From: Spirochaetaceae bacterium
GTDB lineage: Bacteria > Spirochaetota > Spirochaetia > DSM-27196 > SKKC01
DNA length: 15,711 bases
NCBI GenBank assembly: GCA_003554375.1
Contig: PWGF01000218.1
Span: 1 to 15,711, forward strand
Direction of reading: 5' to 3'
Shown: positions 6,967 to 13,514 of the stretch, one piece after another
Numbering within the stretch: the first letter of the stretch is position 1
How the letters are laid out: every line of letters starts with the position of its first letter
Notes under the pieces: generated by a model
What the model was told of the DNA's origin: nothing
Databases searched by the model: none
The model's input: only the letters and a program-made list of their open reading frames with translations
Made by a program: the position numbers and the translations under genes

Positions 6967-7485
6967 TTGGCTTCAAAGGACCTACGTGTAAACGGAATGA
7001 TCCGCGTTCGGGAAGTTCGCCTGGTAGACGATGAGGGGAATCAACGGGGCATTGTGCCCACTCCCGAGGCCATGCGAATTGCTGAAGAAAAGGGACTGGA
7101 TCTGGTAGAGGTTGCACCTCAGGCAAAACCGCCGGTCTGTAAGATTCTGGACTATGGAAAGTTCAAGTTCGACAAGGATAAGAAGGATCGGGAGGCGAAG
7201 CGCAAACAGAAGCAGGTCCGGCTCAAAGAAGTCCGGATGCAGCCCAAGATCGAGGAGCATGACCTCGAGTTCAAGACCAAGCATATACGCGAGTTCTTAG
7301 AGCAAGGTTTCAAGGTTAAGGTTACAATCCGGTTCCGCGGACGTGAGATGGCTCATACGGAACGGGGAAAGGACGTACTCGAGCGGATTCTCGACCTGCT
7401 CGAAGGGGCGTGCAATGTGGACCGTCGGCCGGCCATGGAGGGGCGGTTCATGTCAATGATTATCAGTCCCAAGAGCAAGAAATAG
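6967..7485 (+). CDS. infC: translation initiation factor IF-3
   Basis: A 172-residue IF-3 with both domains: the N-terminal block RVNGMIRVREVRLVDDEGNQRGIVPTPEAM, the linker LAKPPVCKILDYGKFKFD-type segment (QAKPPVCKILDYGKFKF), a lysine-rich connector, and the C-terminal domain KVKVTIRFRGREMAHTERG ending PAMEGRFMSMIISPK. IF-3 binds the 30S subunit and proofreads the start codon. The best start is TTG at 6967, with AGGGGG 4 nt before it; the next ATG (6997) would remove conserved residues. A non-ATG start is typical of infC, because IF-3 discriminates against such starts and so limits its own synthesis. It leads the infC-rpmI-rplT cluster. Confidence 0.95.
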   Translation: MASKDLRVNGMIRVREVRLVDDEGNQRGIVPTPEAMRIAEEKGLDLVEVAPQAKPPVCKILDYGKFKFDKDKKDREAKRKQKQVRLKEVRMQPKIEEHDLEFKTKHIREFLEQGFKVKVTIRFRGREMAHTERGKDVLERILDLLEGACNVDRRPAMEGRFMSMIISPKSKK

Positions 7486-7743
7486 GCCTCGGCGCAGTGG
7501 CGATCCCTTAGCCGGCCCGTGTAGCTGCATTGCGCGCAGCGATGGTAGCTCCGGAATGCTTCCCTGGTATAGCGCGCGCCTCGGCCCGTGCATTCGCATC
7601 GGAACGCGCTGAAACCCAACGGGTCCGGAAGCAGGTTCTTCCGCCACTGCGAAAGCTTCACGGAGCTTTAGTCCTTCTCGCGTTGACGCCGGACGGGAGA
7701 GACAGATCAGGCAAACGGATACGAACTCCGAAGGAGCACTACT
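7486..7743 (+). promoter_or_regulatory. structured 258-nt spacer between infC and rpmI
   Basis: No gene was found. Two perfect 6-bp hairpins with 6-nt loops stand close together: CGGAAG/CTTCCG at 7626-7643 and AAAGCT/AGCTTT at 7652-7669. Upstream is a further possible stem GCTGC/GCAGC near 7524-7540. A TTGACG box at 7683-7688 lacks a -10 partner. In many bacteria this spacer is a few tens of bases, so a leader RNA, for example an L20-responsive one, is plausible. Confidence 0.35.
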
Positions 7744-7941
7744 ATGTCAAAGATGAAAACACGAAAGAGCGCCGCGAAGCGCTACCGGCTCTCGGCAAAC
7801 GGCAAGGTTAAATACACCAAGCAGAACCGAGGACACATCCTGACCAAGAAGAGGACAAAGCGAAAGCGGCATCTTCGGAAGGCGGGAGTGTTGAGCGCAC
7901 CGGAAGCGCGCCGCGCGAAGAAGCAACTCCCTTACGGCTAG
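7744..7941 (+). CDS. rpmI: 50S ribosomal protein L35 (bL35)
   Basis: A 65-residue basic protein with the bL35 pattern MSKMKTRKSAAKRYRLSANGKVK and HILTKKRTKRKRHLRKAGVLS. Length is normal for the family. AAGGAG at 7731-7736 precedes the ATG at an ideal distance. It is a component of the large ribosomal subunit encoded between infC and rplT, the usual order. Confidence 0.96.
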   Translation: MSKMKTRKSAAKRYRLSANGKVKYTKQNRGHILTKKRTKRKRHLRKAGVLSAPEARRAKKQLPYG

Positions 7942-7958
7942 CCGGTCTACGGTTAGCC
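7936..7958 (+). terminator. hairpin over the rpmI stop codon, weak terminator or attenuator
   Basis: GGCTAGCCG and CGGTTAGCC form a 9-bp stem with one mismatch around a 5-nt loop, followed by TTTC. The stem includes the rpmI TAG (7939-7941). The T run is short, so termination would be partial at best. Confidence 0.35.
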
Positions 7959-8203
7959 TTTCGCGGTGGGTTCGTACCGGCTCGTAGCAGGGAGGTACGG
8001 CCTGAGCGAGGCAAGAGTCGTTGTCGACTCTCTGGAGAACGGCGGTGAGCAGAACCGCAGCGGCACGCCATGACCGCCAAGTACTGAAGCGGAGGTTGGG
8101 ACAGCGGAGCGTGCCCACCGGGCTTCGGAGCCGTGCCGGAGCGGCGGATCTGCATCGCATTCTCAATGAAGGAACCAGGAAGCACGATTAGGAGATTGAG
8201 AAA
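7942..8203 (+). promoter_or_regulatory. structured 262-nt spacer between rpmI and rplT
   Basis: No gene was found. It contains a perfect 7-bp hairpin AGAGTCG-TTGT-CGACTCT at 8014-8031. A GGCT-TCGG-AGCC hairpin at 8121-8132 has flanking CAC and GTG able to extend it. A further GGCGGT (8041-8046) could pair with either AACCGC or ACCGCC downstream. The size and the number of stems suggest a leader controlling rplT, but no known class is recognised. Confidence 0.35.
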
Positions 8204-8560
8204 ATGCCGAGAGCAGTCAACTCAGCACGAAGAAAAGAGCGAAGGAAGGCTATAACCCGGCAGACCAAGGGTTATTGGGGAAGACGGAAGAACCTGCACC
8301 GGACCGCGAAAGACGCCCTCGCCAAAGCGTACAGCTACGCGTACCGGGACCGGAAGGCGAGAAAGCGGGACTTCAGACGGCTCTGGGTAACACGTATTTC
8401 CGCCGCGTGCCGAAACGAAGGTATCACCTACTCCCGTTTCGTACAGGGACTGCGCAATGCCCAGGTCCAAGTCAACCGGAAAGCTATCAGCAATATGGCC
8501 ATCGAGGATCCGGAAGCGTTTCGAGCTCTAGTCGACGAGGCCAAACGTAACCTCGGCTAG
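8204..8560 (+). CDS. rplT: 50S ribosomal protein L20 (bL20)
   Basis: A 118-residue bL20 with the N-terminal MPRAVNSARRKERRKAITRQTKGYWGRRKN, and LWVTRISAACRNEGITYSRFVQGL and AIEDPEAFRALVDEAK in the C-terminal domain. Length is normal. GGAG lies 9 nt before the ATG. L20 is needed for early 50S assembly, and in well-studied bacteria it represses its own operon by binding leader RNA. That makes the long spacer upstream worth attention. Confidence 0.96.
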   Translation: MPRAVNSARRKERRKAITRQTKGYWGRRKNLHRTAKDALAKAYSYAYRDRKARKRDFRRLWVTRISAACRNEGITYSRFVQGLRNAQVQVNRKAISNMAIEDPEAFRALVDEAKRNLG

Positions 8561-8624
8561 AAAGCCCGAAAGGACGCTGCGGCCCGTTCGTCACATGTCG
8601 GTAGCCGTTAGCCGCCGGTTGGTC

Positions 8625-8652
8625 CTCTTCGGACGGGGATCTCTTCGGACGG
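8625..8652 (+). repeat. short tandem direct repeat upstream of the zapB-like gene
   Basis: CTCTTCGGACGG occurs at 8625-8636 and again at 8641-8652 (period 16). Its meaning is unknown; it could be a regulator half-site pair or chance. Confidence 0.3.
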
Positions 8653-8725
8653 TCAGTTGTGCGGTTCCGGGGGTCGAAAGCTCCGGTTGTGAACGTTCGC
8701 TTGTAACGTATAGACGAGGACGGAT

Positions 8726-9367
8726 ATGGTTACATTGGAGCAGATAAAGACCCTTGAGGAGCGGGTACGGAAGGCTGTCGAGCAAATCGAAACGCTCCAA
8801 AAGGAGAACACCTCCCTTCGGAGCTCACTGGACCGGTACCGTCGGCGGATCGAAGAGCTCGAGGTTCTCATCACGGAGTTCAAGGAGAGCCAGAGCGAGA
8901 TCGAGCAGGGCATAACCAACGCTCTGCGAAGCCTGGACGTGCTGGAGGACGGCGCACTGCCCGGAGACGGCGGAGATGCATCCATTGGTACGGACTCTGC
9001 CGGTATCGAGACCGATCGCACCGATGCGAGCAATGCGGAGACCTCCGAGTCGGTGCAGGGTGAGACAGTGTCCGAGAACCCCGCCCCGCCGGCTGCTTCA
9101 CATAGCAGCGAGTCGCTTGGAGCGGATGCCGATGCAGCCGCGGGGAGCGCGCCCACCCCAGAAGACAGTAGCGTAGCCGATGCGCCTCCCTCGCCCTCAC
9201 ACGGTGATCCCGCGGCTCGCACCCACGAAAAGGCACCGGCCAGTTCCGCGTCTGATCGCCGTGGGGAAGAATCGCCCGCGGACGCCACGGATGACCCGGA
9301 TGGCGAGCATGCAGACGCCTCAGAGTCAGAGTCTGAAGCGGTGGAGTCGGAGCTTGACATCTTTTGA
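8726..9367 (+). CDS. ZapB-like coiled-coil protein with long acidic tail
   Basis: A 213-residue protein. Residues 1-70 are an uninterrupted heptad-like coiled coil (MVTLEQIKTLEERVRKAVEQ, ENTSLRSSLDRYRRRIEELEVLI) resembling the ZapB division factor. Residues about 75-213 are a low-complexity, probably disordered tail rich in Ala, Ser, Asp, Glu, Thr and Pro, ending in an acidic run ESESEAVESELDIF. E. coli ZapB is only about 80 residues. The stop overlaps the start of zapA by 4 bp (TTGA), which argues for translational coupling and a shared role in FtsZ-ring assembly. GAGGA precedes the ATG. The coiled coil and its coupling to zapA are directly visible; the ZapB name is inferred, because coiled coils are weak evidence of homology. 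Confidence 0.7.
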   Translation: MVTLEQIKTLEERVRKAVEQIETLQKENTSLRSSLDRYRRRIEELEVLITEFKESQSEIEQGITNALRSLDVLEDGALPGDGGDASIGTDSAGIETDRTDASNAETSESVQGETVSENPAPPAASHSSESLGADADAAAGSAPTPEDSSVADAPPSPSHGDPAARTHEKAPASSASDRRGEESPADATDDPDGEHADASESESEAVESELDIF

Positions 9368-9810
9368 AACCGGTGAAGATTGAGCTTCTGGGCACCAGTT
9401 TTACCGTCCAAACTGACGAGGACCCCCGGCATTTGACCAGGGTGGTTCGACGTTTTGAAGAGAAAGTGAAGGAGATCCGCGAATCGGTCGGCACGCAGGA
9501 CAATCTCAAGATTGCCATCCTGGCGGGGTTGCTTCTCTCCGACGAAACGCTGAAGCTCACCCATCGCGCCGATCAGGCTTCTGCCGAAGCGCACGCCAAT
9601 GCCGAAGGGCGGATGAACGCCGACGACGGAGAGCATGAGAAACGCGGGCCGCCCACCGAGGGAGATCCGGGGCAGAGCACCGGATGGACCAAGGAAGCGG
9701 CTCGCATCACGGACGATCTCATACGCAGAATAGATGACGCGCTCACAGGCGCAAGCTCACAAGACGCTCACGCCGGAAACCACGAGGAGGAGAACCAGCA
9801 CCACGGCTGA
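9364..9810 (+). CDS. zapA: cell division protein ZapA
   Basis: A 148-residue protein starting at TTG 9364, overlapping the previous stop. Residues 1-65 match ZapA: KIELLGTSFTVQTDEDPRHL, the helix VVRRFEEKVKEIRES and LKIAILAGLLLSDETLKL. ZapA bundles FtsZ filaments at the septum. The remaining 80 residues are hydrophilic, with a short amphipathic helix TKEAARITDDLIRRIDDAL and a His/Glu-rich end, making it longer than the usual roughly 100-residue ZapA. The TTG start and the 4-bp overlap indicate coupled translation with the ZapB-like gene. Confidence 0.85.
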   Translation: MKPVKIELLGTSFTVQTDEDPRHLTRVVRRFEEKVKEIRESVGTQDNLKIAILAGLLLSDETLKLTHRADQASAEAHANAEGRMNADDGEHEKRGPPTEGDPGQSTGWTKEAARITDDLIRRIDDALTGASSQDAHAGNHEEENQHHG

Positions 9811-9874
9811 GGTTGCGCGGCACCCCGATTCGATTGACGACGTTGCAAGGGACGCGTACCATGGTTCCGTCGAC

Positions 9875-10750
9875 ATGTCCATCAGCACCAGCCAACAGAT
9901 AGCCGATTACTACGAGCGATATCGGGACACCGAGGTAACGTTCACCAAGGATGTCATCAAAGCAGTCTCGCTGGACACAAAGCACGTCTTCATAAAGTGC
10001 TTGGGCTACCAGTGGCCGTGCATCATCTATAGCTCGTCGCTCGTGGGAGCCAAGACTATAGTCAACAAGACACAGGCCTTCACCGAGCAGGTTCGGAAAG
10101 CCGGGAACCTTGTCTCACTGCGGTTCAGTTTCATCCAATCGGACAAGCAAGATCCGCTGACGTTTTTCGTAACCGCGCGCATTACCGCCTATTCGCCGTA
10201 CAACAGTGACACGCAGGCAACGAATCTTACATTTCTGACGCTCCAGTTCACTCAACGCCCCCCGGATACCCTGATAGAAATTCTCGGCACGCTTCTGGAA
10301 GCCAGCTCGAATAGCAAGAAGCGGAGTGAAGAGCGCATAACTATGACGCCGGAGGTTTTCGAGCATATGGGGATCAATCCAAAGGCCACATATTTGGCAG
10401 TTCAAGGGGTTCCCCGTCGGTGCGTTGTCCGCGACCTCAGCTTCTCAGGTGGCAAAGTCATTCTGGTAGGATTTGCCAAACTGTTGGTGGAAAAGCCGTG
10501 CTCGCTTCGTTTAGAGTTTGCCCGTAACAAGGATATCGTCGAGGTGCCGGGAAGAGTAATCCGTCATGAACCGGTAGAGGGGCGCTCGGACATCGCCGCT
10601 TTCGCAATTCAGTTCGACTCGGAACGGATTCCGGCCGAGTATAAGCTTCGTATCAACAACTACCTGAAGGACAAGTACCGGCTACGGCATAAACAGGACA
10701 ACAGGCGCCGGACGCCGGGGACCATTGGTAACGGCCGGCCTCGACAGTAG
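9875..10750 (+). CDS. PilZ-domain c-di-GMP receptor, PlzA-like
   Basis: A 291-residue protein from ATG 9875. The C-terminal PilZ domain carries both c-di-GMP motifs intact: RxxxR as RCVVR (Arg182, Arg186) and DxSxxG as DLSFSG (Asp187, Ser189, Gly192). The N-terminal half (YYERYRDTEVTFTKDVIKAVS, CIIYSSSLVGAKTIV, LVSLRFSFIQSDKQDPLTFF) resembles the PilZ-like domain that precedes PilZ in spirochaetal PlzA-type proteins. Such proteins link c-di-GMP to motility, and flagellin genes lie downstream. The frame is open upstream to ATG 9734, but that start overlaps zapA by 77 bp. ATG 9875 has no good Shine-Dalgarno, so the start is uncertain. The basic tail (RHKQDNRRRTPG) is unremarkable. Confidence 0.85.
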   Translation: MSISTSQQIADYYERYRDTEVTFTKDVIKAVSLDTKHVFIKCLGYQWPCIIYSSSLVGAKTIVNKTQAFTEQVRKAGNLVSLRFSFIQSDKQDPLTFFVTARITAYSPYNSDTQATNLTFLTLQFTQRPPDTLIEILGTLLEASSNSKKRSEERITMTPEVFEHMGINPKATYLAVQGVPRRCVVRDLSFSGGKVILVGFAKLLVEKPCSLRLEFARNKDIVEVPGRVIRHEPVEGRSDIAAFAIQFDSERIPAEYKLRINNYLKDKYRLRHKQDNRRRTPGTIGNGRPRQ

Positions 10751-10985
10751 AGGGCAGAGAGACCGGCACAATACGGCCACGGCCGGCTACGGATCTCCCC
10801 GGCGGTTGGGGAGGCTGAGCCGAACGGGGCGGCGCTTGTAGCGCATCGATGCCTCGTTGCAGTTCGGCACCTTTCTTCAAGGGAATGCATCTCCGTTGTG
10901 TAACAGCCCGGGCTTCCATACCGGCGGAGTGCGAACAGTCCGAAGAACCAGAGACAGTATGAGGATATAGTGAGGAGCAGCTGCT
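10751..10985. other. intergenic region between the PilZ and TPR genes
   Basis: No gene seen. It holds a 6-bp stem CTCCCC/GGGGAG (10795-10813) without a T tract. A TATAGT box at 10966-10971 has no matching -35. The Shine-Dalgarno of the TPR gene lies at its end. Confidence 0.3.
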
Positions 10986-12125
10986 ATGACCAACAACAAT
11001 CACCCCGAAACTACGAATCAGCCGGACCCCCTCGCCGACATCGTCTTTGTAGAGCTACCCATGGAGCTGGAGCGCACCATCGGGGAGTTCGAGCTTGACC
11101 CTACGCGCAAGCTTCCGGTGGAAATACCGCCCGGACAACAGGTAGACGATCTCACCGGACTCAGCTGGGAGATGATCGTGTCCGCGATGCTCAAAATCCT
11201 GGCCTACCAGCCTACGCACCATGATGCAGATTACTACCGAGAGTTCGTTCTGGCTGTCCGCCCGCAGCTTGTGGAAGAGCTCACGGAAACCGGAATCGTC
11301 AAAGCTAAGAACCAGGACTATGATATCGCAGAAGAGATATTCCTTGCTCTCCGCGGCCTTCTTCCGGGCGACACGCGACCATTGCTCAATTTGGCGCTGC
11401 TCTACGAGCAGCGTGCAGAGCTTTCCGAGCGTCGGGAAGAAGAGGCTGAACAGGACCAGTACGACAACGCAGCGTTTCACACCTACCAAGAGCTGTTAAC
11501 ACACGACGATGCGCCGGCCGACGCAGCCTTTAACGCTGCGTTCTTCTTCTTGAAGCGCCGAAACTACAATCGGGCGCACGAGCTTATGCAGCGCTATCGT
11601 CAAGAGGGTGACGACGACAAAAAACTGGCGGAAGCGGAACGTATCGTTACCGAGATTGAGGAAGAGAACCTATTGGATGAGCTGTTCAAAGAATCCTACG
11701 ACTTCATCCGGATGGGGAAGGAAAAAGAGGGAATCGAGAAGATACGGCGTTTTCTGAAGACTCACCCGGACGTATGGAACGCGTGGTTCTTGTTGGGTTG
11801 GGGATTGCGACGGCTCTCCCGCTTCCAGGAAGCAGGTGAAGCGTTCGAGTATGCGTTGAAGCACGGAGGAGAGAACGCCGACACGTTGAACGAGCTCGCC
11901 ATTTGCCGACTGGAAATGGAACACTACCGCGAGGCGCTGGAGAACCTCCAGAAAGCACTTAAGCTGGAGCCCGACAATCCCAAGATCATCTCCAACCTCG
12001 GGGTTCTCAGCCTCCGGACGGGAAAGACCGAAGACGCGCGAGCTTACTTCGCAACCGCCTTGGAGATCGAGCCCAACGATCCGGTCGCTTCGACTTATCT
12101 CCAGAAGCTCGAGCACGAAACCTAA
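10986..12125 (+). CDS. tetratricopeptide-repeat protein
   Basis: A 379-residue soluble protein with no signal peptide or membrane segment. GAGGAG precedes ATG 10986 at a good distance. At least three TPR units lie in the C-terminal part (about residues 265-375): WNAWFLLGWGLRRLSRFQEAGEAFEYALKH, DTLNELAICRLEMEHYREALENLQKALKLEP and PKIISNLGVLSLRTGKTEDARAYFATALEIEP. Earlier helices (about 105-210) look like degenerate TPRs. The N-terminus (ELDPTRKLPVEIPPGQQVDDLTGLSWEMI) is not recognised. TPR proteins act as protein-binding scaffolds. Its place before the flagellin genes may mean a flagellar role, but that is only adjacency. Confidence 0.8.
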   Translation: MTNNNHPETTNQPDPLADIVFVELPMELERTIGEFELDPTRKLPVEIPPGQQVDDLTGLSWEMIVSAMLKILAYQPTHHDADYYREFVLAVRPQLVEELTETGIVKAKNQDYDIAEEIFLALRGLLPGDTRPLLNLALLYEQRAELSERREEEAEQDQYDNAAFHTYQELLTHDDAPADAAFNAAFFFLKRRNYNRAHELMQRYRQEGDDDKKLAEAERIVTEIEEENLLDELFKESYDFIRMGKEKEGIEKIRRFLKTHPDVWNAWFLLGWGLRRLSRFQEAGEAFEYALKHGGENADTLNELAICRLEMEHYREALENLQKALKLEPDNPKIISNLGVLSLRTGKTEDARAYFATALEIEPNDPVASTYLQKLEHET

Positions 12126-12290
12126 CTCGAAGCGCTAGAGACGCGGAGATAGTCGATAAAGGCTTAACACGGCGCCTGTGAACCCTCTTTTCCAACCGGA
12201 CACCAAGCCCCCAGGAAGGCTCAGGAACGAGCATAACCCTCCAAGAGCGTGAAATGGCGCTCAGTGAACGCAAAATTCGCTTTGTGAGGC

Positions 12291-12319
12291 GTGACGAATC
12301 GAAGGTTTTGTACTATACT
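12291..12319 (+). promoter_or_regulatory. candidate sigma70-type promoter of flaB1
   Basis: GTGACG (4 of 6 consensus positions) and TATACT (5 of 6) are separated by 17 nt. The transcript would start near 12326, directly after the palindrome CTTCGAAG, giving a flaB1 leader of about 260 nt. Confidence 0.5.
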
Positions 12320-12477
12320 TCGAAGTAGCTTTAGGGGGAAGTTTGAGGAAACGGACAAGGCTCCGGGCAGTCGGCGGATGTACCGGCGTGCGCCGTGGGC
12401 CTCGGAAGCTCATTTACCCATGGATGCGGAGATAGATGTCAAGCACTGTGTGATGCAGTAGCCCATACGCATGAGCA

Positions 12478-12489
12478 GTGAAAGGAGGT
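12478..12489 (+). promoter_or_regulatory. upstream CsrA-like site and orphan Shine-Dalgarno in the flaB1 leader
   Basis: GUGAAAGGAGGU matches the CsrA consensus RUACARGGAUGU at 9 of 12 positions. The same bases make a near-perfect anti-16S complement (AAAGGAGGTGA), yet the only reading frame behind it, GTG at 12493, has six codons before TAG. A second binding site, a standby ribosome site and a leader peptide are all possible. Confidence 0.35.
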
Positions 12490-12568
12490 GAGGTGAGAGA
12501 GGCCTATAGTTAGCAATCTTGACAGACAGCAATATCACCGCGGGCATGGATGCCCAAGGATACAACAC

Positions 12569-12584
12569 TCTTCAAGGAGGAAGA
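12569..12584 (+). promoter_or_regulatory. Shine-Dalgarno hairpin of flaB1, CsrA-like
   Basis: TCTTC and GAAGA form a perfect 5-bp stem around the hexaloop AAGGAG, which carries most of the flaB1 ribosome site. A hexaloop of form ARGGAx closed by C-G is the shape CsrA prefers. The stem ends 1 nt before the ATG. Confidence 0.45.
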
Positions 12585-12585
12585 T

Positions 12586-13449
12586 ATGATCATCAATCAC
12601 AACCCGAGTGCGGCGTTTGCGCAGCGGCAGCTCGGTCAGACCGAGCGTTCAATGCAGTCCAGTGTCGAGGCCCTCTCCTCTGGACAGCGCATCAACCGTG
12701 CCGGGGACGACGCTTCAGGCTTGGCGGTAAGTGAGAAGCTACGCGGTCAGATTCGTGGCCTGCAGCGTGCTTCCGACAACGCGCAAGACGGCGTATCCTT
12801 CATTCAGACAACTGAAGGCTACCTCCAAAACACGCAGGACATTCTTCAACGAATCCGTGAGCTCGCCGTGCAGTCATCAAACGGCATCTACACTGATGAG
12901 GATCGGATGCAGATCCAGGTCGAGGTCTCCGCTCTCGTAGACGAAATCGACCGCATTGCATCGCACGCGGAGTTCAACGGGCTCAATATGCTCACCGGTC
13001 GCTTCGCCCAAGATACCGGGGAGAACGTAGTGACCGCATCGATGCACTTCCATATCGGAGCGAATATGGATCAGCGGATCCAGGTCCACGTCGGCACCAT
13101 GACGGCTGCCGCACTGGGCGTCCGTGAGGAAGCGATCGACGGTGATGTCATGAGTCTCGCCGATCCGGACTCCGCAAACCGTGCCATCGGGGTGGTCGAC
13201 GCGGCACTGCAACAGGTTAGCAGCCAGCGGGCGGACCTCGGAGCATACCAGAACCGACTCGAGTTTGCCATTCGCGGACTGGATGTCGGGGCGGAAAACC
13301 TCCAGGCCGCGGAATCCCGGATCCGGGATACGGACATGGCGGACGAGATGGTGGATTTCACGCGCCAGCAGATCCTGTCCCAGTCCGGCACGGCGATGCT
13401 GGCCCAGGCGAACATGCTGCCGCAGAACGTCCTGCAGCTCCTCCAGTAG
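12586..13449 (+). CDS. flaB: flagellar filament core protein FlaB (first copy)
   Basis: A 287-residue spirochaetal core flagellin. The N-terminal D0/D1 part (MIINHNPSAAFAQRQLGQTE, INRAGDDASGLAVSEKLRGQ, SFIQTTEGYLQNTQDILQRIRELAVQSSNGIYTDEDR) and C-terminal part (QRADLGAYQNRLEFA, AESRIRDTDMADEMVDFTRQ, SGTAMLAQANMLPQNVLQLLQ) are complete. No variable D2/D3 domain is present, as usual for FlaB. It is exported by the flagellar type III system and polymerises in the periplasm. I chose ATG 12586 because AAGGAGG (12574-12580) precedes it and MIINHN is the family start; the frame is open 12 codons further upstream. A terminator-like hairpin follows the stop. Confidence 0.96.
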   Translation: MIINHNPSAAFAQRQLGQTERSMQSSVEALSSGQRINRAGDDASGLAVSEKLRGQIRGLQRASDNAQDGVSFIQTTEGYLQNTQDILQRIRELAVQSSNGIYTDEDRMQIQVEVSALVDEIDRIASHAEFNGLNMLTGRFAQDTGENVVTASMHFHIGANMDQRIQVHVGTMTAAALGVREEAIDGDVMSLADPDSANRAIGVVDAALQQVSSQRADLGAYQNRLEFAIRGLDVGAENLQAAESRIRDTDMADEMVDFTRQQILSQSGTAMLAQANMLPQNVLQLLQ

Positions 13450-13453
13450 GAGC
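13437..13453 (+). repeat. hairpin enclosing the flaB1 stop codon
   Basis: GCTCCT and AGGAGC form a perfect 6-bp stem around a 5-nt loop. The TAG (13447-13449) spans the loop and the right arm. There is no T tract. Confidence 0.4.
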
Positions 13454-13471
13454 AGCAAGAGCAGTGAGCGT

Positions 13472-13514
13472 ATCCCGCGGGGCGGGGATCTTTTTCTCTT
13501 CCTCCCCGCGGGAT
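13472..13514 (+). terminator. probable transcription terminator after flaB1
   Basis: ATCCCGCGGGG (13472-13482) and CCCCGCGGGAT (13504-13514) are perfect 11-bp inverted arms around a 21-nt loop containing TCTTTTTCTCTT. Alternatively, a short CCCG/CGGG stem (13474-13486) directly before TCTTTTT would act as a standard intrinsic terminator. Either way, flaB1 mRNA is likely to end or be stabilised here. Confidence 0.55.

Larger units (their letters stand above)
12126..12585 (+). promoter_or_regulatory. 460-bp upstream region and leader of flaB1
   Basis: It contains a promoter at 12291-12319, a predicted leader of about 260 nt with several hairpins (for example CGGC-GTGC-GCCG at 12385-12394), an orphan perfect Shine-Dalgarno at 12481-12491 and a GGGCA/TGCCC hairpin at 12542-12555. 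No sigma28-like GCCGATAA box was found. No gene longer than a few codons is present. Confidence 0.55.

Noticed and set aside
8687..8714. Possible promoter TTGTGA-N16-TATAGA before the zapB-like gene
   Set aside because: Both boxes are weak, and the start point would fall after the gene's own Shine-Dalgarno.
8653..9636. Long minus-strand open frame of 327 codons opposite the zapB-like and zapA genes
   Set aside because: It is Ser-rich antisense of the Ala/Ser/Asp/Glu tail, has no family resemblance, and the plus-strand genes have a ribosome site, an overlap and a recognisable ZapA domain.
12126..12585. Sigma28-type promoter for flaB1
   Set aside because: No GCCGATAA-like -10 was found; the sigma70-like pair at 12291-12319 is better.
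12519..12734. TTG-initiated 71-codon frame overlapping the start of flaB1
   Set aside because: It overlaps flaB1 in another frame, has no proper ribosome site, and its sequence is a frame-shadow of flagellin.
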